Assembly (NCBI GenBank): GCA_027484085.1
Contig: JAIXQF010000004.1
Coordinates: forward strand, 134,162-198,161
Reading direction: 5' to 3'
Length of the DNA: 64,000 bases
Origin: Actinomycetales bacterium
Lineage (GTDB): Bacteria > Actinomycetota > Actinomycetes > S36-B12 > UBA5976
This document shows, in pieces, positions 42,228-51,468 of the stretch. The notes beneath the pieces were generated by a model. That model was not told where the DNA came from. It did not search any database and saw nothing but the letters and a program-made list of their open reading frames with translations. Both the position numbers and the translations under genes were made by a program. Every line of letters starts with the position of its first letter. Positions within the stretch are counted from its first letter, which is position 1.

Positions 42228-43312
42228 CTGTTTAGTGCTTCGATCGCACCTCGGCGAGTCACTGCAAGACCAAGTTGAGTTAAAGCCACAGTCGCTTCAC
42301 CCATGGTGCTTTTCTCACCTGCAGCAGCCCCAAGTTGTTGACCACTCAAATTTCTATGGTGAATTGATTCCATAATTACCGCGAGCTTGAAACAGGCAAG
42401 CGCAACACATTCATCTAAGTGAGAAATATCTAGGCCAGTTTGTGAAACGTAGCGATCCAAGACTTGCTGTCTGGACCAAAAACCTGGACCACTCGTTACG
42501 TCTTCTGCAACTGGAATCTTCTTGCGCAAGGTATCGGTGGCTTGACTCCAATAGACAAGTGAAATCGCGAGGTCAGAAATTGGATCACCAAGTGTCGACA
42601 TTTCCCAATCCAGTACCGCAACGATTTCACTCTTACTGCTTGCAAGAATCACATTGTCGATTCGATAATCGCCATGGACAATTGAGCTTGGTAGAGATTC
42701 AGGAACTTTTGCAATCGCTGCTTCTAGCCAAGCGTGGAGAGTTTCGATCTCCGGAAGTTCGCGAGTCTTAGTAATCTGCCACTGTTCACCCCAGCGTTTA
42801 ACTTGTCGCTGTAAGTAGCCAGTTGGTTTTCCAAGTTGATCTAAGCCAGCAGCAACAGGGTCAACAGCATGCAATCTCGCCAAAGTATCTACGAGTTCTT
42901 GTGAGATCTCACCGGCTTGCTGCTCAGAGAGAATTGAAGCGGTCTGGGCAGACTCAATTACTCGACCATCAACAAAATCCATCATCATGAATTTGGCACC
43001 GATAACAGATTCATCTTCGCAATACCCTCGGGTTGCTGGCGTTGGGAATGAAACTTTATTCAGTCCAGAAAGTACGCGAAATTCTCGACCCATGTCATGC
43101 GCAGAAGGCATGATGTGACCAAGTGGCGGTCTGCGAAGGACCCAACTCGAACCACTTGCGTCCGTGAGTTTGTAAGAAACATTCGAGCGACCGCCAGCAA
43201 GCAACGTTGCTTCAACTTGGTTAGAACTGTCGAATCCAGTGATGTTTTCTTGCATCCATTTGGAAAGCGATGCTAATCGCAATCCTGGCGGATCAGAAAC
43301 TTGATTTGTCAC
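42224..43312 (-). CDS. aminoglycoside-phosphotransferase-fold kinase, ACAD10/11-like
   Basis: The 362 residues have the glycine-rich opening LAGGRSNVSYKL, the catalytic HGDYRIDNVI and the metal motif VLDWEMSTLGDP. It is translationally coupled (atga) behind an acyl-CoA dehydrogenase gene. In mammalian ACAD10/11 the same two domains are fused, and the kinase phosphorylates 4-hydroxyacyl-CoA for removal by the dehydrogenase domain. A similar role for the bacterial pair is inferred. Confidence 0.87.
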   Translation of the reverse strand: MTNQVSDPPGLRLASLSKWMQENITGFDSSNQVEATLLAGGRSNVSYKLTDASGSSWVLRRPPLGHIMPSAHDMGREFRVLSGLNKVSFPTPATRGYCEDESVIGAKFMMMDFVDGRVIESAQTASILSEQQAGEISQELVDTLARLHAVDPVAAGLDQLGKPTGYLQRQVKRWGEQWQITKTRELPEIETLHAWLEAAIAKVPESLPSSIVHGDYRIDNVILASSKSEIVAVLDWEMSTLGDPISDLAISLVYWSQATDTLRKKIPVAEDVTSGPGFWSRQQVLDRYVSQTGLDISHLDECVALACFKLAVIMESIHHRNLSGQQLGAAAGEKSTMGEATVALTQLGLAVTRRGAIEALNS

Positions 43313-44502
43313 GCCCAGTCTCCAGGCAACTTGCCTGCCTGTGAATGGCGAACTGAACGACGCGAGATTGACCAGCGATGTACTTCTGATGGGCCATCGT
43401 AAATTCGAAATGGTCTAATGTCTCGGAAAATTTGTGCGATCGGTAGCTCGCTCGAAGTACCTTTAGCGCCACAAAGTTGCATCGAGCGATCCACGATTCT
43501 AAAAGTTGCTTCAGCTACGAAAGTCTTTGCAATTGAAGTTTCAGCTCGGGCTGGCAAGCCTTGATCCAGTACCCAAGCAGCTCGGTGGATAAGGGCTCGA
43601 CAGGCAGAAATATCAATTTCATTGTCTGCAATCATTTGCTGTGCCATTCCCAAGGAAGCCAACTCAGTGCCAAACATTGGACGATTAGCAGCGTAATCAA
43701 CTGCAGATTCATGTGCCCTACGCGCCGCACCTAGCCAACGCATACAGTGTGTTAAGCGTGCTGGGCCTAATCGAACTTGGGCATTAACAAAGCCTTCGTC
43801 AACTTGTCCGAGAACGGCATCATTTGAAACTTCACAATTTGAAAAGTCGACAACTCCATGTCCACCCGTGAATGCACTATCCAAGGTGTCAAGACTGCGA
43901 ACCACCTTCATACCTGGGTTATCAGCATCGACCAAGAACATGGTGGCGCCACCAGAGGTTTTGGCCATAACAATTGAGAACCCCGAGCCATCGGCGCCAG
44001 TGATTAACCACTTATTTCCATTGATTACCCAACCTGAGTTGGTTTTCTCGGCAACAGTGGAAAGTAGATTTGGATCAGCGCCAGCGCCCGGACTTGGCTC
44101 GGTCATTGCAAACGAAGATCTAATCTCGCCGCGGGATAGCGGTGCAAGGTACTTGTCACGTTGGTCGGGCGTTGCGATTTTGTTGAGCAACAAAATGTTG
44201 CCCTCATCTGGAGCTGCACAGTTAAGTGCAGTTGGTCCAAGCAAACTTCGTCCTGATTCCTCAAGGATTACGGCTTGTGCTACATGGTTAAATCCATGCC
44301 CACCAAATTCTTTAGGAGCTGTGGGAGCAAAAACTTTTGCATTTCGCGCTTTCTCTTGCAAAATTACACGAAGTTCAGGATTGATGCCGTGAGAATTTGG
44401 ATTTAACTCTGGTTCGTGCTGGATAACTTCGGAGTTAATAAAGTTGCGAACACGCAATGCAAATTCTTTTACTTGGGGATCTTGATCAAACTCATAGCTC
44501 AT
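43309..44502 (-). CDS. acyl-CoA dehydrogenase family protein
   Basis: The protein has about 397 residues; the ATG at 44502 (MSYEFDQDP) is preferred over a TTG six codons earlier. It shows SFAMTEPSPGAGADPN (FAD/substrate loop), the WLITGADGSGF middle beta domain, and a C-terminal helical domain ending QLCGAKGTSSELP and IYDGPSEVHRWSISRR. The catalytic base is not assignable by eye. Pairing with the kinase points to the ACAD10/11-type handling of hydroxyacyl-CoAs. Confidence 0.88.
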   Translation of the reverse strand: MSYEFDQDPQVKEFALRVRNFINSEVIQHEPELNPNSHGINPELRVILQEKARNAKVFAPTAPKEFGGHGFNHVAQAVILEESGRSLLGPTALNCAAPDEGNILLLNKIATPDQRDKYLAPLSRGEIRSSFAMTEPSPGAGADPNLLSTVAEKTNSGWVINGNKWLITGADGSGFSIVMAKTSGGATMFLVDADNPGMKVVRSLDTLDSAFTGGHGVVDFSNCEVSNDAVLGQVDEGFVNAQVRLGPARLTHCMRWLGAARRAHESAVDYAANRPMFGTELASLGMAQQMIADNEIDISACRALIHRAAWVLDQGLPARAETSIAKTFVAEATFRIVDRSMQLCGAKGTSSELPIAQIFRDIRPFRIYDGPSEVHRWSISRRSVRHSQAGKLPGDWA

Positions 44503-44594
44503 GTGAGGAATCCATAACAATAGTTTTCGTATTCATAATTCTATCTTCCGTTATGCTTTGATTTGTAACTTCTCAAATAATAGGGCTGTTCGAA

Positions 44595-45242
44595 ATGACT
44601 GATTCGTCACCAAAAGGTTCACTAACCTTTGAAGCCCTGACCTTACTTCGGGACGAAATCATTCAGGGCAAGATCCGGCCAAATGAAAGATTGATTGCAG
44701 TCGATCTGGCTGAGCGCCTTAGAACATCTCGCACTCCAATTCGTGAAGCACTCCAACTCTTAGAAGCCGAAGGTTTAGTCGTTGCAGCTAAACGCGGTTA
44801 TGTTGTGCGCGAGCACACTCGTGACGAAATAGTTGAGATTTATGAAGTCCGGGCCAGCTTGGAAGGTATGGCAGCTCGCCTTGCTGCTCAGAAATCAGGC
44901 ACTGCGGCCTATAAAGAAATTGAAAGTATTGGCGCTCATAAAGATTCACTAATCACGTCGAATGATCGAGATCTAATTGTTGACTTGAACGATCGATTCC
45001 ATGCGGCAATCTTCACCGCATGCGGTAACTCTCGTTTGGAGAGAATCAACCGAAGCAATAGCAAGCACTTTTTCAACCATCGCATTGCTGAGATGTACTC
45101 CAAGGAAGAGACAAAGCTTTCAATCAAAGGACATGCAGCAATTCTTAAGGCGATTAAGAATCATGATCCTGATGATGCAGAAACCCAAGCCCAGCAGCAT
45201 GTATTTGATGCGCTCGAAGTTACTTTGCTAAAACTGCGCTAA
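44595..45242 (+). CDS. GntR-family regulator with FCD effector domain
   Basis: The 215 residues have a winged helix (about 8-75) with the recognition region LAERLRTSRTPIREALQLLE, and an FCD all-helical domain with metal-binding candidates near DLNDRFHAAIF and GHAAILKAI. FCD regulators sense organic or amino acids. It lies divergent from the acyl-CoA dehydrogenase gene and inside the catabolic island, so local control is likely. Confidence 0.9.
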   Translation: MTDSSPKGSLTFEALTLLRDEIIQGKIRPNERLIAVDLAERLRTSRTPIREALQLLEAEGLVVAAKRGYVVREHTRDEIVEIYEVRASLEGMAARLAAQKSGTAAYKEIESIGAHKDSLITSNDRDLIVDLNDRFHAAIFTACGNSRLERINRSNSKHFFNHRIAEMYSKEETKLSIKGHAAILKAIKNHDPDDAETQAQQHVFDALEVTLLKLR

Positions 45243-45249
45243 CGATTGA

Positions 45250-45999
45250 TTAGGTGTTTCCGTTTATGGTGATGCCACCATCTACGGTAATTGTTTGCCC
45301 TGTGATGTAACTGGAGTCCGAAGACATTAAGAATTTAACTACAGTCGCAATTTCATGTGGTTCGGCTAGACGCTTTTGTGGAATTCGTGACGTTAGTGCC
45401 GCTTCCGAAAGTCGGCCGTCCTTTATTCCGCCTGCAACCATTTCAGTTCTGGTCCACCCAGGTGCAACTGCATTTACCCTGATATCTCGATCGGCCCATT
45501 CCAAACCAAGGGTTCGGGTTAAACCTTCAAGCCCGGCCTTAGCTGCGGTGTATCCAGCCCGTCCTGCGATTCCAACGCTGCCTGCAATTGAGCCGACATT
45601 CACTATAGTTGCGCCTTGTGATTTTTCTAGATCCGTAAATGCTGCTTGGCTACACCTAAAGACACCACTTAGATCGGTATCAATCACTGTCTCCCAGTCC
45701 GCTTCACTCAACACTTCAGATTCATCGCGAATGATCACACCTGCGCAATTGATTAATGAATCAAGGCTTCCGAATTCATTTCGAGTGTCATCGATTACGG
45801 AATCAATAGATGCTCTATCTCGCACATCCATAACTCGGCCAATTGCGTTGCCGGGACCTTTACCTAAACCGGAAACTGCAGAATCAATTGCTTGGGCATC
45901 ACGGCCAGTGATTACAACATTCCAGCCATCAGCAATTAGTTGCTGACTAATTGCTAGCCCGATTCCTTTTGCGCCGCCTGTTACTAGTGCAGTCTTCAT
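45250..45999 (-). CDS. short-chain dehydrogenase/reductase (FabG-like)
   Basis: The 249 residues from the ATG at 45999 (a TTG two codons upstream is possible) are a classical SDR: TGGAKGIG cofactor motif, NCAGVI, catalytic Ser in VGSIAGSVG, YTAAKAG active site, and PGWTRTEM. The Asp/Arg pattern after beta-strand 2 (ITGRD) suggests NADP. It lies six bases after the DadA-like gene on the same strand. It is probably the 3-hydroxy or sugar-alcohol oxidation step of the island, with substrate unknown. Confidence 0.88.
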   Translation of the reverse strand: MKTALVTGGAKGIGLAISQQLIADGWNVVITGRDAQAIDSAVSGLGKGPGNAIGRVMDVRDRASIDSVIDDTRNEFGSLDSLINCAGVIIRDESEVLSEADWETVIDTDLSGVFRCSQAAFTDLEKSQGATIVNVGSIAGSVGIAGRAGYTAAKAGLEGLTRTLGLEWADRDIRVNAVAPGWTRTEMVAGGIKDGRLSEAALTSRIPQKRLAEPHEIATVVKFLMSSDSSYITGQTITVDGGITINGNT

Positions 46000-46005
46000 A
46001 CTCAA

Positions 46006-47265
46006 CTACTTGCGGTAAGTGCGAACGACAAATGGTTCCATGTCGATTTCAGGTTTGCGCCCAGCAATGATGTCAACAATTGCAGCGCTGGATCCACTAG
46101 ACATAGTCCAGCCCATGTGACCATGACCGGTGTTGTAGAACAAGTTTTTGTGCTTCTTGCCTTTACCAATGATTGGAGGACCATCCGGTGTCATCGGACG
46201 TAGTCCAGCAGTCATTGAGCCGCCATCCCAGTCAGCAGCATCTGGCCAAAGTTCTTTCGCGGTGCTGCGAATTGCCGCAAAATCTTCTGGCTTATGAGAG
46301 CGATCGAAACCAGAGAACTGTGCTGTGGAAGACATGCGCAACTGATCACCCATAGGCGACCAAGCAACTAAAGTTTTTTCGTCAACGCCACCTAGTTCCG
46401 GAGCCTTTGATTTGTCCTTAATGTCAAAGGTCATCGAGAAACCTTTGGCTGGATAAACCGGAAGATCTTGTCCAACTGTGCGAGACAGTTTTGGACTCCA
46501 AACACCCATTGCCAGCACGTAGTTATCAGCTGTCAATAGTCCTTGATCTGTTTGCAAGCCAGTGATTCGATCGCCATCTGCAATGAATGACTTCGCAGTA
46601 ACGCCAAGTTTGAATTCGACGCCCTTACTGATTAGAAGTTCCGTGAGTTTACGGGTGAACAATTCGGAGTTACCGCTGCCATCGTTAGGTGCGTGGATTG
46701 CACCAGCAAGTTGAACGGTGGCATTTCCAAATGCGGGATCAACGGCAGCCAATCCCTTCATATCTAATTGTTCAAGTTTCTGACCATTGTCAGTAAGCAG
46801 CTTCATCTTGCCCATACCAAGCTCGAGTTCTGCTGCATCGCGATACAAGTAAAGCAATCCCTTATCGATGCCTTGGTAATCAATTCCTTCAGCTAAGGCA
46901 ATTTCATCAAGTTTCGTTTGGCTGTAATCACACAAATGCATTTTCGCCAAAGTATTGATTGCCGCACGCTCTGTTGTGCATTCGCGCATGAACTGTAAAC
47001 CCCACCATAAGAACCTTGGGTTCAATGTGGGCTTAACTCGAATCGAAGTCTTTTCGCCGAATAGCGACTTAACTAGCATCTTGGGTGCAGCTGGTGATGC
47101 CCAAGCAAAGCAGTGCCCAGGTGCAATCAAACCCGCATTCACAGCAGTTGCTTCAGATCCAACTTTCGAAGCTTTGTCGACTACGACTACTTCATGACCT
47201 TCTTTAACTAAGTAGTAAGCAGTTGTAACACCAACAACGCCACCACCAACAACGATTGTGCGCAC
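46006..47265 (-). CDS. D-amino acid dehydrogenase (DadA family)
   Basis: This FAD enzyme oxidises D-amino acids to 2-oxo acids. The 419 residues open with VVGGGVVGVTTAYYLVKEGHEV and have the DadA-typical NAGLIAPGHCFAWASP, a substrate loop near GGVDEKTLVAWSPMGDQLR, and GHGHMGWTMSSGS at the end. It is followed by the SDR gene and preceded by the racemase-family gene, a logical pair for converting L- to D-forms and then to oxo acids. The oxo acids could then be used by the E1-E3 complex. Confidence 0.88.
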   Translation of the reverse strand: MRTIVVGGGVVGVTTAYYLVKEGHEVVVVDKASKVGSEATAVNAGLIAPGHCFAWASPAAPKMLVKSLFGEKTSIRVKPTLNPRFLWWGLQFMRECTTERAAINTLAKMHLCDYSQTKLDEIALAEGIDYQGIDKGLLYLYRDAAELELGMGKMKLLTDNGQKLEQLDMKGLAAVDPAFGNATVQLAGAIHAPNDGSGNSELFTRKLTELLISKGVEFKLGVTAKSFIADGDRITGLQTDQGLLTADNYVLAMGVWSPKLSRTVGQDLPVYPAKGFSMTFDIKDKSKAPELGGVDEKTLVAWSPMGDQLRMSSTAQFSGFDRSHKPEDFAAIRSTAKELWPDAADWDGGSMTAGLRPMTPDGPPIIGKGKKHKNLFYNTGHGHMGWTMSSGSSAAIVDIIAGRKPEIDMEPFVVRTYRK

Positions 47266-47300
47266 CAGAATCTCCTTGAGGTTTAACTAACGACAGTCTT

Positions 47301-48035
47301 TCAGCAAATTCCCTGATAGTCACGAGGAACCGTTGCGTTATAGACATAAGTAATGAAATTTGCCCAATCAAAGACAGGCAAACCCGTAGCTGCTTCGATG
47401 GCCTTGCTATACGGTGGCAGATCGCTGCATTCCAGCATAAATGCCCGAATTTTTGGATCGCGTTTCAAAACATCTTTGGCTGCTTGAACCACTTCGGCTC
47501 GCATCTTGTCTTCATCAAGAGTTCCAAGTTCTTTCAAGATCACATCGTTGAAATGTGAATAAGTTTCCATGCCTTGCACAGTTAAGCGCGAGCTGTCGCT
47601 AATTCCAGCACCAGCTAAGAGTTCGTCGGTTAGAGATGCTGAGTTTGCAGTCAAAACGCCAATGTTGTGATCTTTGCCGAACATGTTTAGCAACATTGGA
47701 ATTTGTACCAAGCTAGTTAAGAAAACGGGGATGTTAACTTGGCTGGCAACTTCTTCCTGGAACGAAGCCATAAATCCGCAGTTACCTGTGATTGCCCGAA
47801 CGCCTTCGGCCTCGAGCTTCTTTGCAGCAGCAACCATGATGCTGGAATAGCTTTCACCATTGCCACGCAAGACGTCGGCACCTGATACGCCTTTCACAGA
47901 TTCGTAGCGCACTGGAAACGGAAAGGTCCCGGCATTGTTTAGATCACCAGGAATGAATGGAATGTGCCACTCGGCACAAAGCATCCCAATTGCGTACCCA
48001 TAGGCAACCTGTCCGGCTCTGGCTTGGTAGATCAT
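47301..48035 (-). CDS. aspartate/glutamate-racemase superfamily protein
   Basis: The ATG at 48035 has aggga five bases upstream, so the 21-residue upstream extension of the frame is discarded. The 244-residue protein has the two catalytic cysteines in TGNCGFMAS and LECSDLPPY, at the positions used for two-base racemisation. The family includes Asp/Glu and hydantoin racemases and maleate isomerases. Adjacent to a D-amino acid dehydrogenase gene, amino-acid racemase is the best guess. Confidence 0.83.
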   Translation of the reverse strand: MIYQARAGQVAYGYAIGMLCAEWHIPFIPGDLNNAGTFPFPVRYESVKGVSGADVLRGNGESYSSIMVAAAKKLEAEGVRAITGNCGFMASFQEEVASQVNIPVFLTSLVQIPMLLNMFGKDHNIGVLTANSASLTDELLAGAGISDSSRLTVQGMETYSHFNDVILKELGTLDEDKMRAEVVQAAKDVLKRDPKIRAFMLECSDLPPYSKAIEAATGLPVFDWANFITYVYNATVPRDYQGIC

Positions 48036-48077
48036 ATGAGTCCCTATTTGATTCGAGATTCGAGAGAATCTGTATGC

Positions 48078-48095
48078 ATTAGTGCATGCACTAAT
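48078..48095. promoter_or_regulatory. 18-base perfect palindrome, operator candidate
   Basis: The sequence attagtgcatgcactaat lies between the divergent racemase and E1-alpha genes. Its GT and AC half-sites fit the general form of FadR/FCD-type GntR operators, and such a regulator is encoded 3 kb away, so it is the likely binder. Confidence 0.6.
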
Positions 48096-48175
48096 CATTC
48101 TTTGCCCAGAAAGTCCCTAAGTCAAGCCTGTTTTGCCACTTGCCAATGCTGGGCGCAGCGTGGAAGAGTGCAATC

Positions 48176-49261
48176 ATGAGCGAATCGCGGTTTTTGCCGA
48201 ACTTTGAATCAATCGCTCCATTTAGCCGATTGACCGAATCTGGAATCCTCGATTCCGGTGAATCCCCAATGTCTGATGAAGCAGTCTTAGAGGCACTTCG
48301 CTACATGACGCTGACTCGGGTTTTCGATGACAAAGCAACCAGCATGCAACGACAAGGCCGCTTTGGAACATTTTCATCCGTGCGTGGCCAAGAAGCATCC
48401 GTCGTTGGCGCAGCTTCAGCGCTAGATCCAGCGAAAGATTGGATCGTTCCGCAATACCGGGAATTTCCGGCATTAATTCGACACGGATATCCAATTGAAA
48501 ATTTCGCTCTGTATTTCATGGGCAACCCAAAGGGTGGAACTATCCCAGCGAACGTAAACATGTTGCCAATGCAGATATCCCTAGCAGCGCAGATCCCCCA
48601 GGCAACCGGTTTGGCGTGGGGTTTAAAGATGCAAGGTAGCGATGGCGTTGCGATAACTTTCTTTGGAGATGGCGCATCGTCAGAAGGCGACTTTCACGAA
48701 AGCCTAAATCTTGCAGGAATTGTGAAAGCACCGGTTATCTTCTTTTTGCAGAACAACGGCTGGGCAATTTCAACCCCTCGAGAGAATCAAACTGCTGCAC
48801 GATCATTTGCCGAACGTGCGATTGGCTATGGCGTTGAAGGTGTGATCGTTGACGGGAATGATCTACTTGCAGTTCACGAAGTAACTGCGCGCGCGGTAGC
48901 TAAAGCACGCGCTGGCGATGGCCCAACACTGATTGAATCAGTGACGTATAGAACAGGCGCACATAACACCGCTGATGATCCAACGCGATACATCGATCAA
49001 CAAGAACTTGAAAAATGGCAACAGAAAGATCCAGTAGAGCGCATTAAGAATTACTTACGTAGTCGTGGAATCTGGAATGAAACTTTAGAACAGGAAATGC
49101 TAGACAGTTGCGCGGCACAAATTGATGAAGCAATGGAGATAGCTCGCAATACTCCGCTCGCCACCAGTGATGCACTGTTTGATCACGTTTACGCTGAACC
49201 ACCACAGCGCATGCTTGACCAAAAGCTTGATTGGGCAAATCGAAATGGTGGTGCCCGATGA
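48176..49261 (+). CDS. 2-oxoacid dehydrogenase E1 alpha subunit
   Basis: This is the thiamine-diphosphate subunit of a pyruvate or branched-chain 2-oxoacid dehydrogenase. The ATG at 48176 has ggaag seven bases upstream. The 361 residues show RQGRFGTFSSVRGQEAS, the ThDP/Mg motif from GDGASSEGD to QNNGWAIS, and the phosphorylation-loop equivalent YRTGAHNTADDPTRY. The sequence suits BCKDH or PdhA; the oxo acid cannot be settled by eye. It is the first of five same-strand genes. Confidence 0.92.
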   Translation: MSESRFLPNFESIAPFSRLTESGILDSGESPMSDEAVLEALRYMTLTRVFDDKATSMQRQGRFGTFSSVRGQEASVVGAASALDPAKDWIVPQYREFPALIRHGYPIENFALYFMGNPKGGTIPANVNMLPMQISLAAQIPQATGLAWGLKMQGSDGVAITFFGDGASSEGDFHESLNLAGIVKAPVIFFLQNNGWAISTPRENQTAARSFAERAIGYGVEGVIVDGNDLLAVHEVTARAVAKARAGDGPTLIESVTYRTGAHNTADDPTRYIDQQELEKWQQKDPVERIKNYLRSRGIWNETLEQEMLDSCAAQIDEAMEIARNTPLATSDALFDHVYAEPPQRMLDQKLDWANRNGGAR

Positions 49262-50241
49262 GCGAAAAGACAATGATTGAAGCGATTCGCGAATGCCTTG
49301 GTCAAGAAATGGATGCCGACAGTCGTGTTGTTGTAATCGGTGAAGACGTTGGCGTACTTGGTGGCGTATTCCGTGCAACTGATGGTTTGCAGGCGCGCTT
49401 TGGCAAAGAACGGGTAGTTGATATGCCACTTGCCGAAGGCGTAATTGTTGGTTCCGGAATCGGATTAGCGATGAGCGGTCTTCGTCCAGTTATTGAATTG
49501 CAGTTCTTAGGTTTTGGTCACCAAGCATTTCATCAAATCGGTCAGCAAGTCGCGCGCCTGCGTTACCGTTCACAAGGTAGGCATGCACTTCCACTTGTGA
49601 TTCGTTCCCCATTTGGTGGTGGTGTTCGCACTCCGGAACTTCACTCTGATGCCTTTGAAGCTTTTTACACGCACACGCCCGGTTTGAAAGTTGTTGCTCC
49701 GGCAACTGCATACGATGCAAAAGGCTTACTTGCAGCAGCGATGGAATCAGATGATCCCGTACTTTATCTAGAGCCGCTTAAGGGCTATCGCTTAACTAAA
49801 GATGAAGTACCTGACGAGCGCTACACAGTTCCCCTTGGCAAACTTCGAGTTGCTCGAGCTGGAACAGCTGTAACTTTGATTGCCTGGTCTGCCGCAGTTA
49901 ACGTTGCCGAACGCGCAGCCGAGGAACTTTCGGAACAGGGAATCAGTGTTGAAGTTCTTGATCTACGATCGCTAAATCCATTAGACATCGATGGCATAGC
50001 CGAATCTGTTTCAAAAACAGGTCGAGTGGCTATCTTGCATGAAGCTCCGCTTACTGGCGGTTTTGGTGGCGAGTTAGTTGCAACGATTCAGCAAGAATGC
50101 TTCTACAGTTTGGAAGCACCAATCATTCGTATCTCTGCGCCCGACACCCCGTATCCACTTGGTGGTGTTGAAGATCTTTACATCCCAGACGTTGATCGAG
50201 TAGTCGATGAAGTAGCAGCTTTGGCAAAGGCATCGGCATGA
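49258..50241 (+). CDS. 2-oxoacid dehydrogenase E1 beta subunit
   Basis: The 327 residues start at an ATG overlapping the E1 alpha stop (atga). VIGEDVGVLGGVFRAT, MPLAEGVIVGSGIGLA, RSPFGGGVRTPELHSD and HEAPLTGGFGGEL are all typical of the transketolase-like beta chain of the heterotetrameric E1. HSDAFEAFYTHTPGLKV favours a branched-chain or pyruvate enzyme over acetoin. Confidence 0.93.
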   Translation: MSEKTMIEAIRECLGQEMDADSRVVVIGEDVGVLGGVFRATDGLQARFGKERVVDMPLAEGVIVGSGIGLAMSGLRPVIELQFLGFGHQAFHQIGQQVARLRYRSQGRHALPLVIRSPFGGGVRTPELHSDAFEAFYTHTPGLKVVAPATAYDAKGLLAAAMESDDPVLYLEPLKGYRLTKDEVPDERYTVPLGKLRVARAGTAVTLIAWSAAVNVAERAAEELSEQGISVEVLDLRSLNPLDIDGIAESVSKTGRVAILHEAPLTGGFGGELVATIQQECFYSLEAPIIRISAPDTPYPLGGVEDLYIPDVDRVVDEVAALAKASA

Positions 50242-51458
50242 GCAACTTGATTGACTACAAACTTGCAGATGTTGGCGAAGGTATCGCTGAAGCCGAAGTT
50301 ATCGAATGGCTTGTTGCAATAGGCGACATGGTTAAAGAGGATCAGCCGGTAGTTGTAGTTGAAACTGACAAGTCTCAGATTGAAATTCCTGCACCAGTAA
50401 CTGGAATCGTAAAATCTCTCGGCGCAAAAGTTGGTGACGTTTTAGCCGTTGGTTCAAGCCTGATGCAGATTGAAGCTACTGGTGCCATATCGAAAGACAT
50501 CGCTGCGCATGCATCTGCGCCGGTGGCAGAAGTCAAGCAAGCTTCAAAATCTGCAGCAACTCCAGCTCGAGCCACAAATGTGCGACCACTGGCAAGTCCT
50601 AGCACTCGAAAGCTTGCAGCTTCACTTGGAATCTCACTAGATGCAGTAACTGGATCAGGACCGAACGGCCGAATTACTGCTGAAGATGTCACAAATGCAA
50701 AGTCAGGTACAAGTTCCCAATCAGTCCCACATGACACTTCACCATCGATCTCTCAAGTAGATGGCAACGGAATTACTTTGATTCAACTGCGCGGGCTTCG
50801 CCGGCAAATTGCAACCAGCATGTCGGAAGCACTTCGCATCCCACACATCACAGAATTTAAAGAAATTGATGCCACTGCACTTATGGCATTACGCAGCGAG
50901 CTTGCTCCTAAGTTTGAGAAAGATGGAATTAAATTTTCTGTCACTCCGCTCCTAATGCGCGCTTGTGTACTTGCATTAAAGAATCACCCGTCATTTAATG
51001 CGCGCTTTGATTCCGAAATGGGAGAGATTCGCCAATACGATGACATCAATCTAGGGTTTGCAACTGCTACGGATGATGGCTTGATCGTCCCAGTAATGCG
51101 TGGAGCGAATGATTTCACAGTCGAAATGTTGGCTGAGCAAACTGAGAAGCTTGCGGAATTAGCAAAGACTCGCAAGGCAACCTCGGACCAACTAGGCGGC
51201 GGAACATTTACCGTTACAAACTTTGGATCCTTTGGTACTTGGCTAGGCACGCCAATCATCCGGCCACCTGAGGTGGCAATTGCAGGATTTGGTCGCATCG
51301 CCGAGAAAGTAATCCCGGTCGATGGTGCGCCTGCAGTACGAATGGTTTTACCAATCGTGGTAGCCGCTGATCATCGAATCAACGACGGTGCACACCTCGG
51401 GGCATTTGTTTCTGACATTGCAAAGTTGCTTTTGAACCCAGAAACTTTAGTGAAGTAG
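50238..51458 (+). CDS. 2-oxoacid dehydrogenase E2 acyltransferase
   Basis: The 406 residues are organised as one lipoyl domain (lipoyl lysine in VETDKSQIEIPAP, about K44), a linker, the E3/E1-binding domain (RPLASPSTRKLAASLGI), a second linker and the catalytic core ending in the ADHRINDGAHLG active site. It overlaps E1 beta by four bases. It transfers the acyl group to CoA at the centre of the complex. Confidence 0.94.
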   Translation: MSNLIDYKLADVGEGIAEAEVIEWLVAIGDMVKEDQPVVVVETDKSQIEIPAPVTGIVKSLGAKVGDVLAVGSSLMQIEATGAISKDIAAHASAPVAEVKQASKSAATPARATNVRPLASPSTRKLAASLGISLDAVTGSGPNGRITAEDVTNAKSGTSSQSVPHDTSPSISQVDGNGITLIQLRGLRRQIATSMSEALRIPHITEFKEIDATALMALRSELAPKFEKDGIKFSVTPLLMRACVLALKNHPSFNARFDSEMGEIRQYDDINLGFATATDDGLIVPVMRGANDFTVEMLAEQTEKLAELAKTRKATSDQLGGGTFTVTNFGSFGTWLGTPIIRPPEVAIAGFGRIAEKVIPVDGAPAVRMVLPIVVAADHRINDGAHLGAFVSDIAKLLLNPETLVK

Positions 51459-51468
51459 GGAAGTCACA

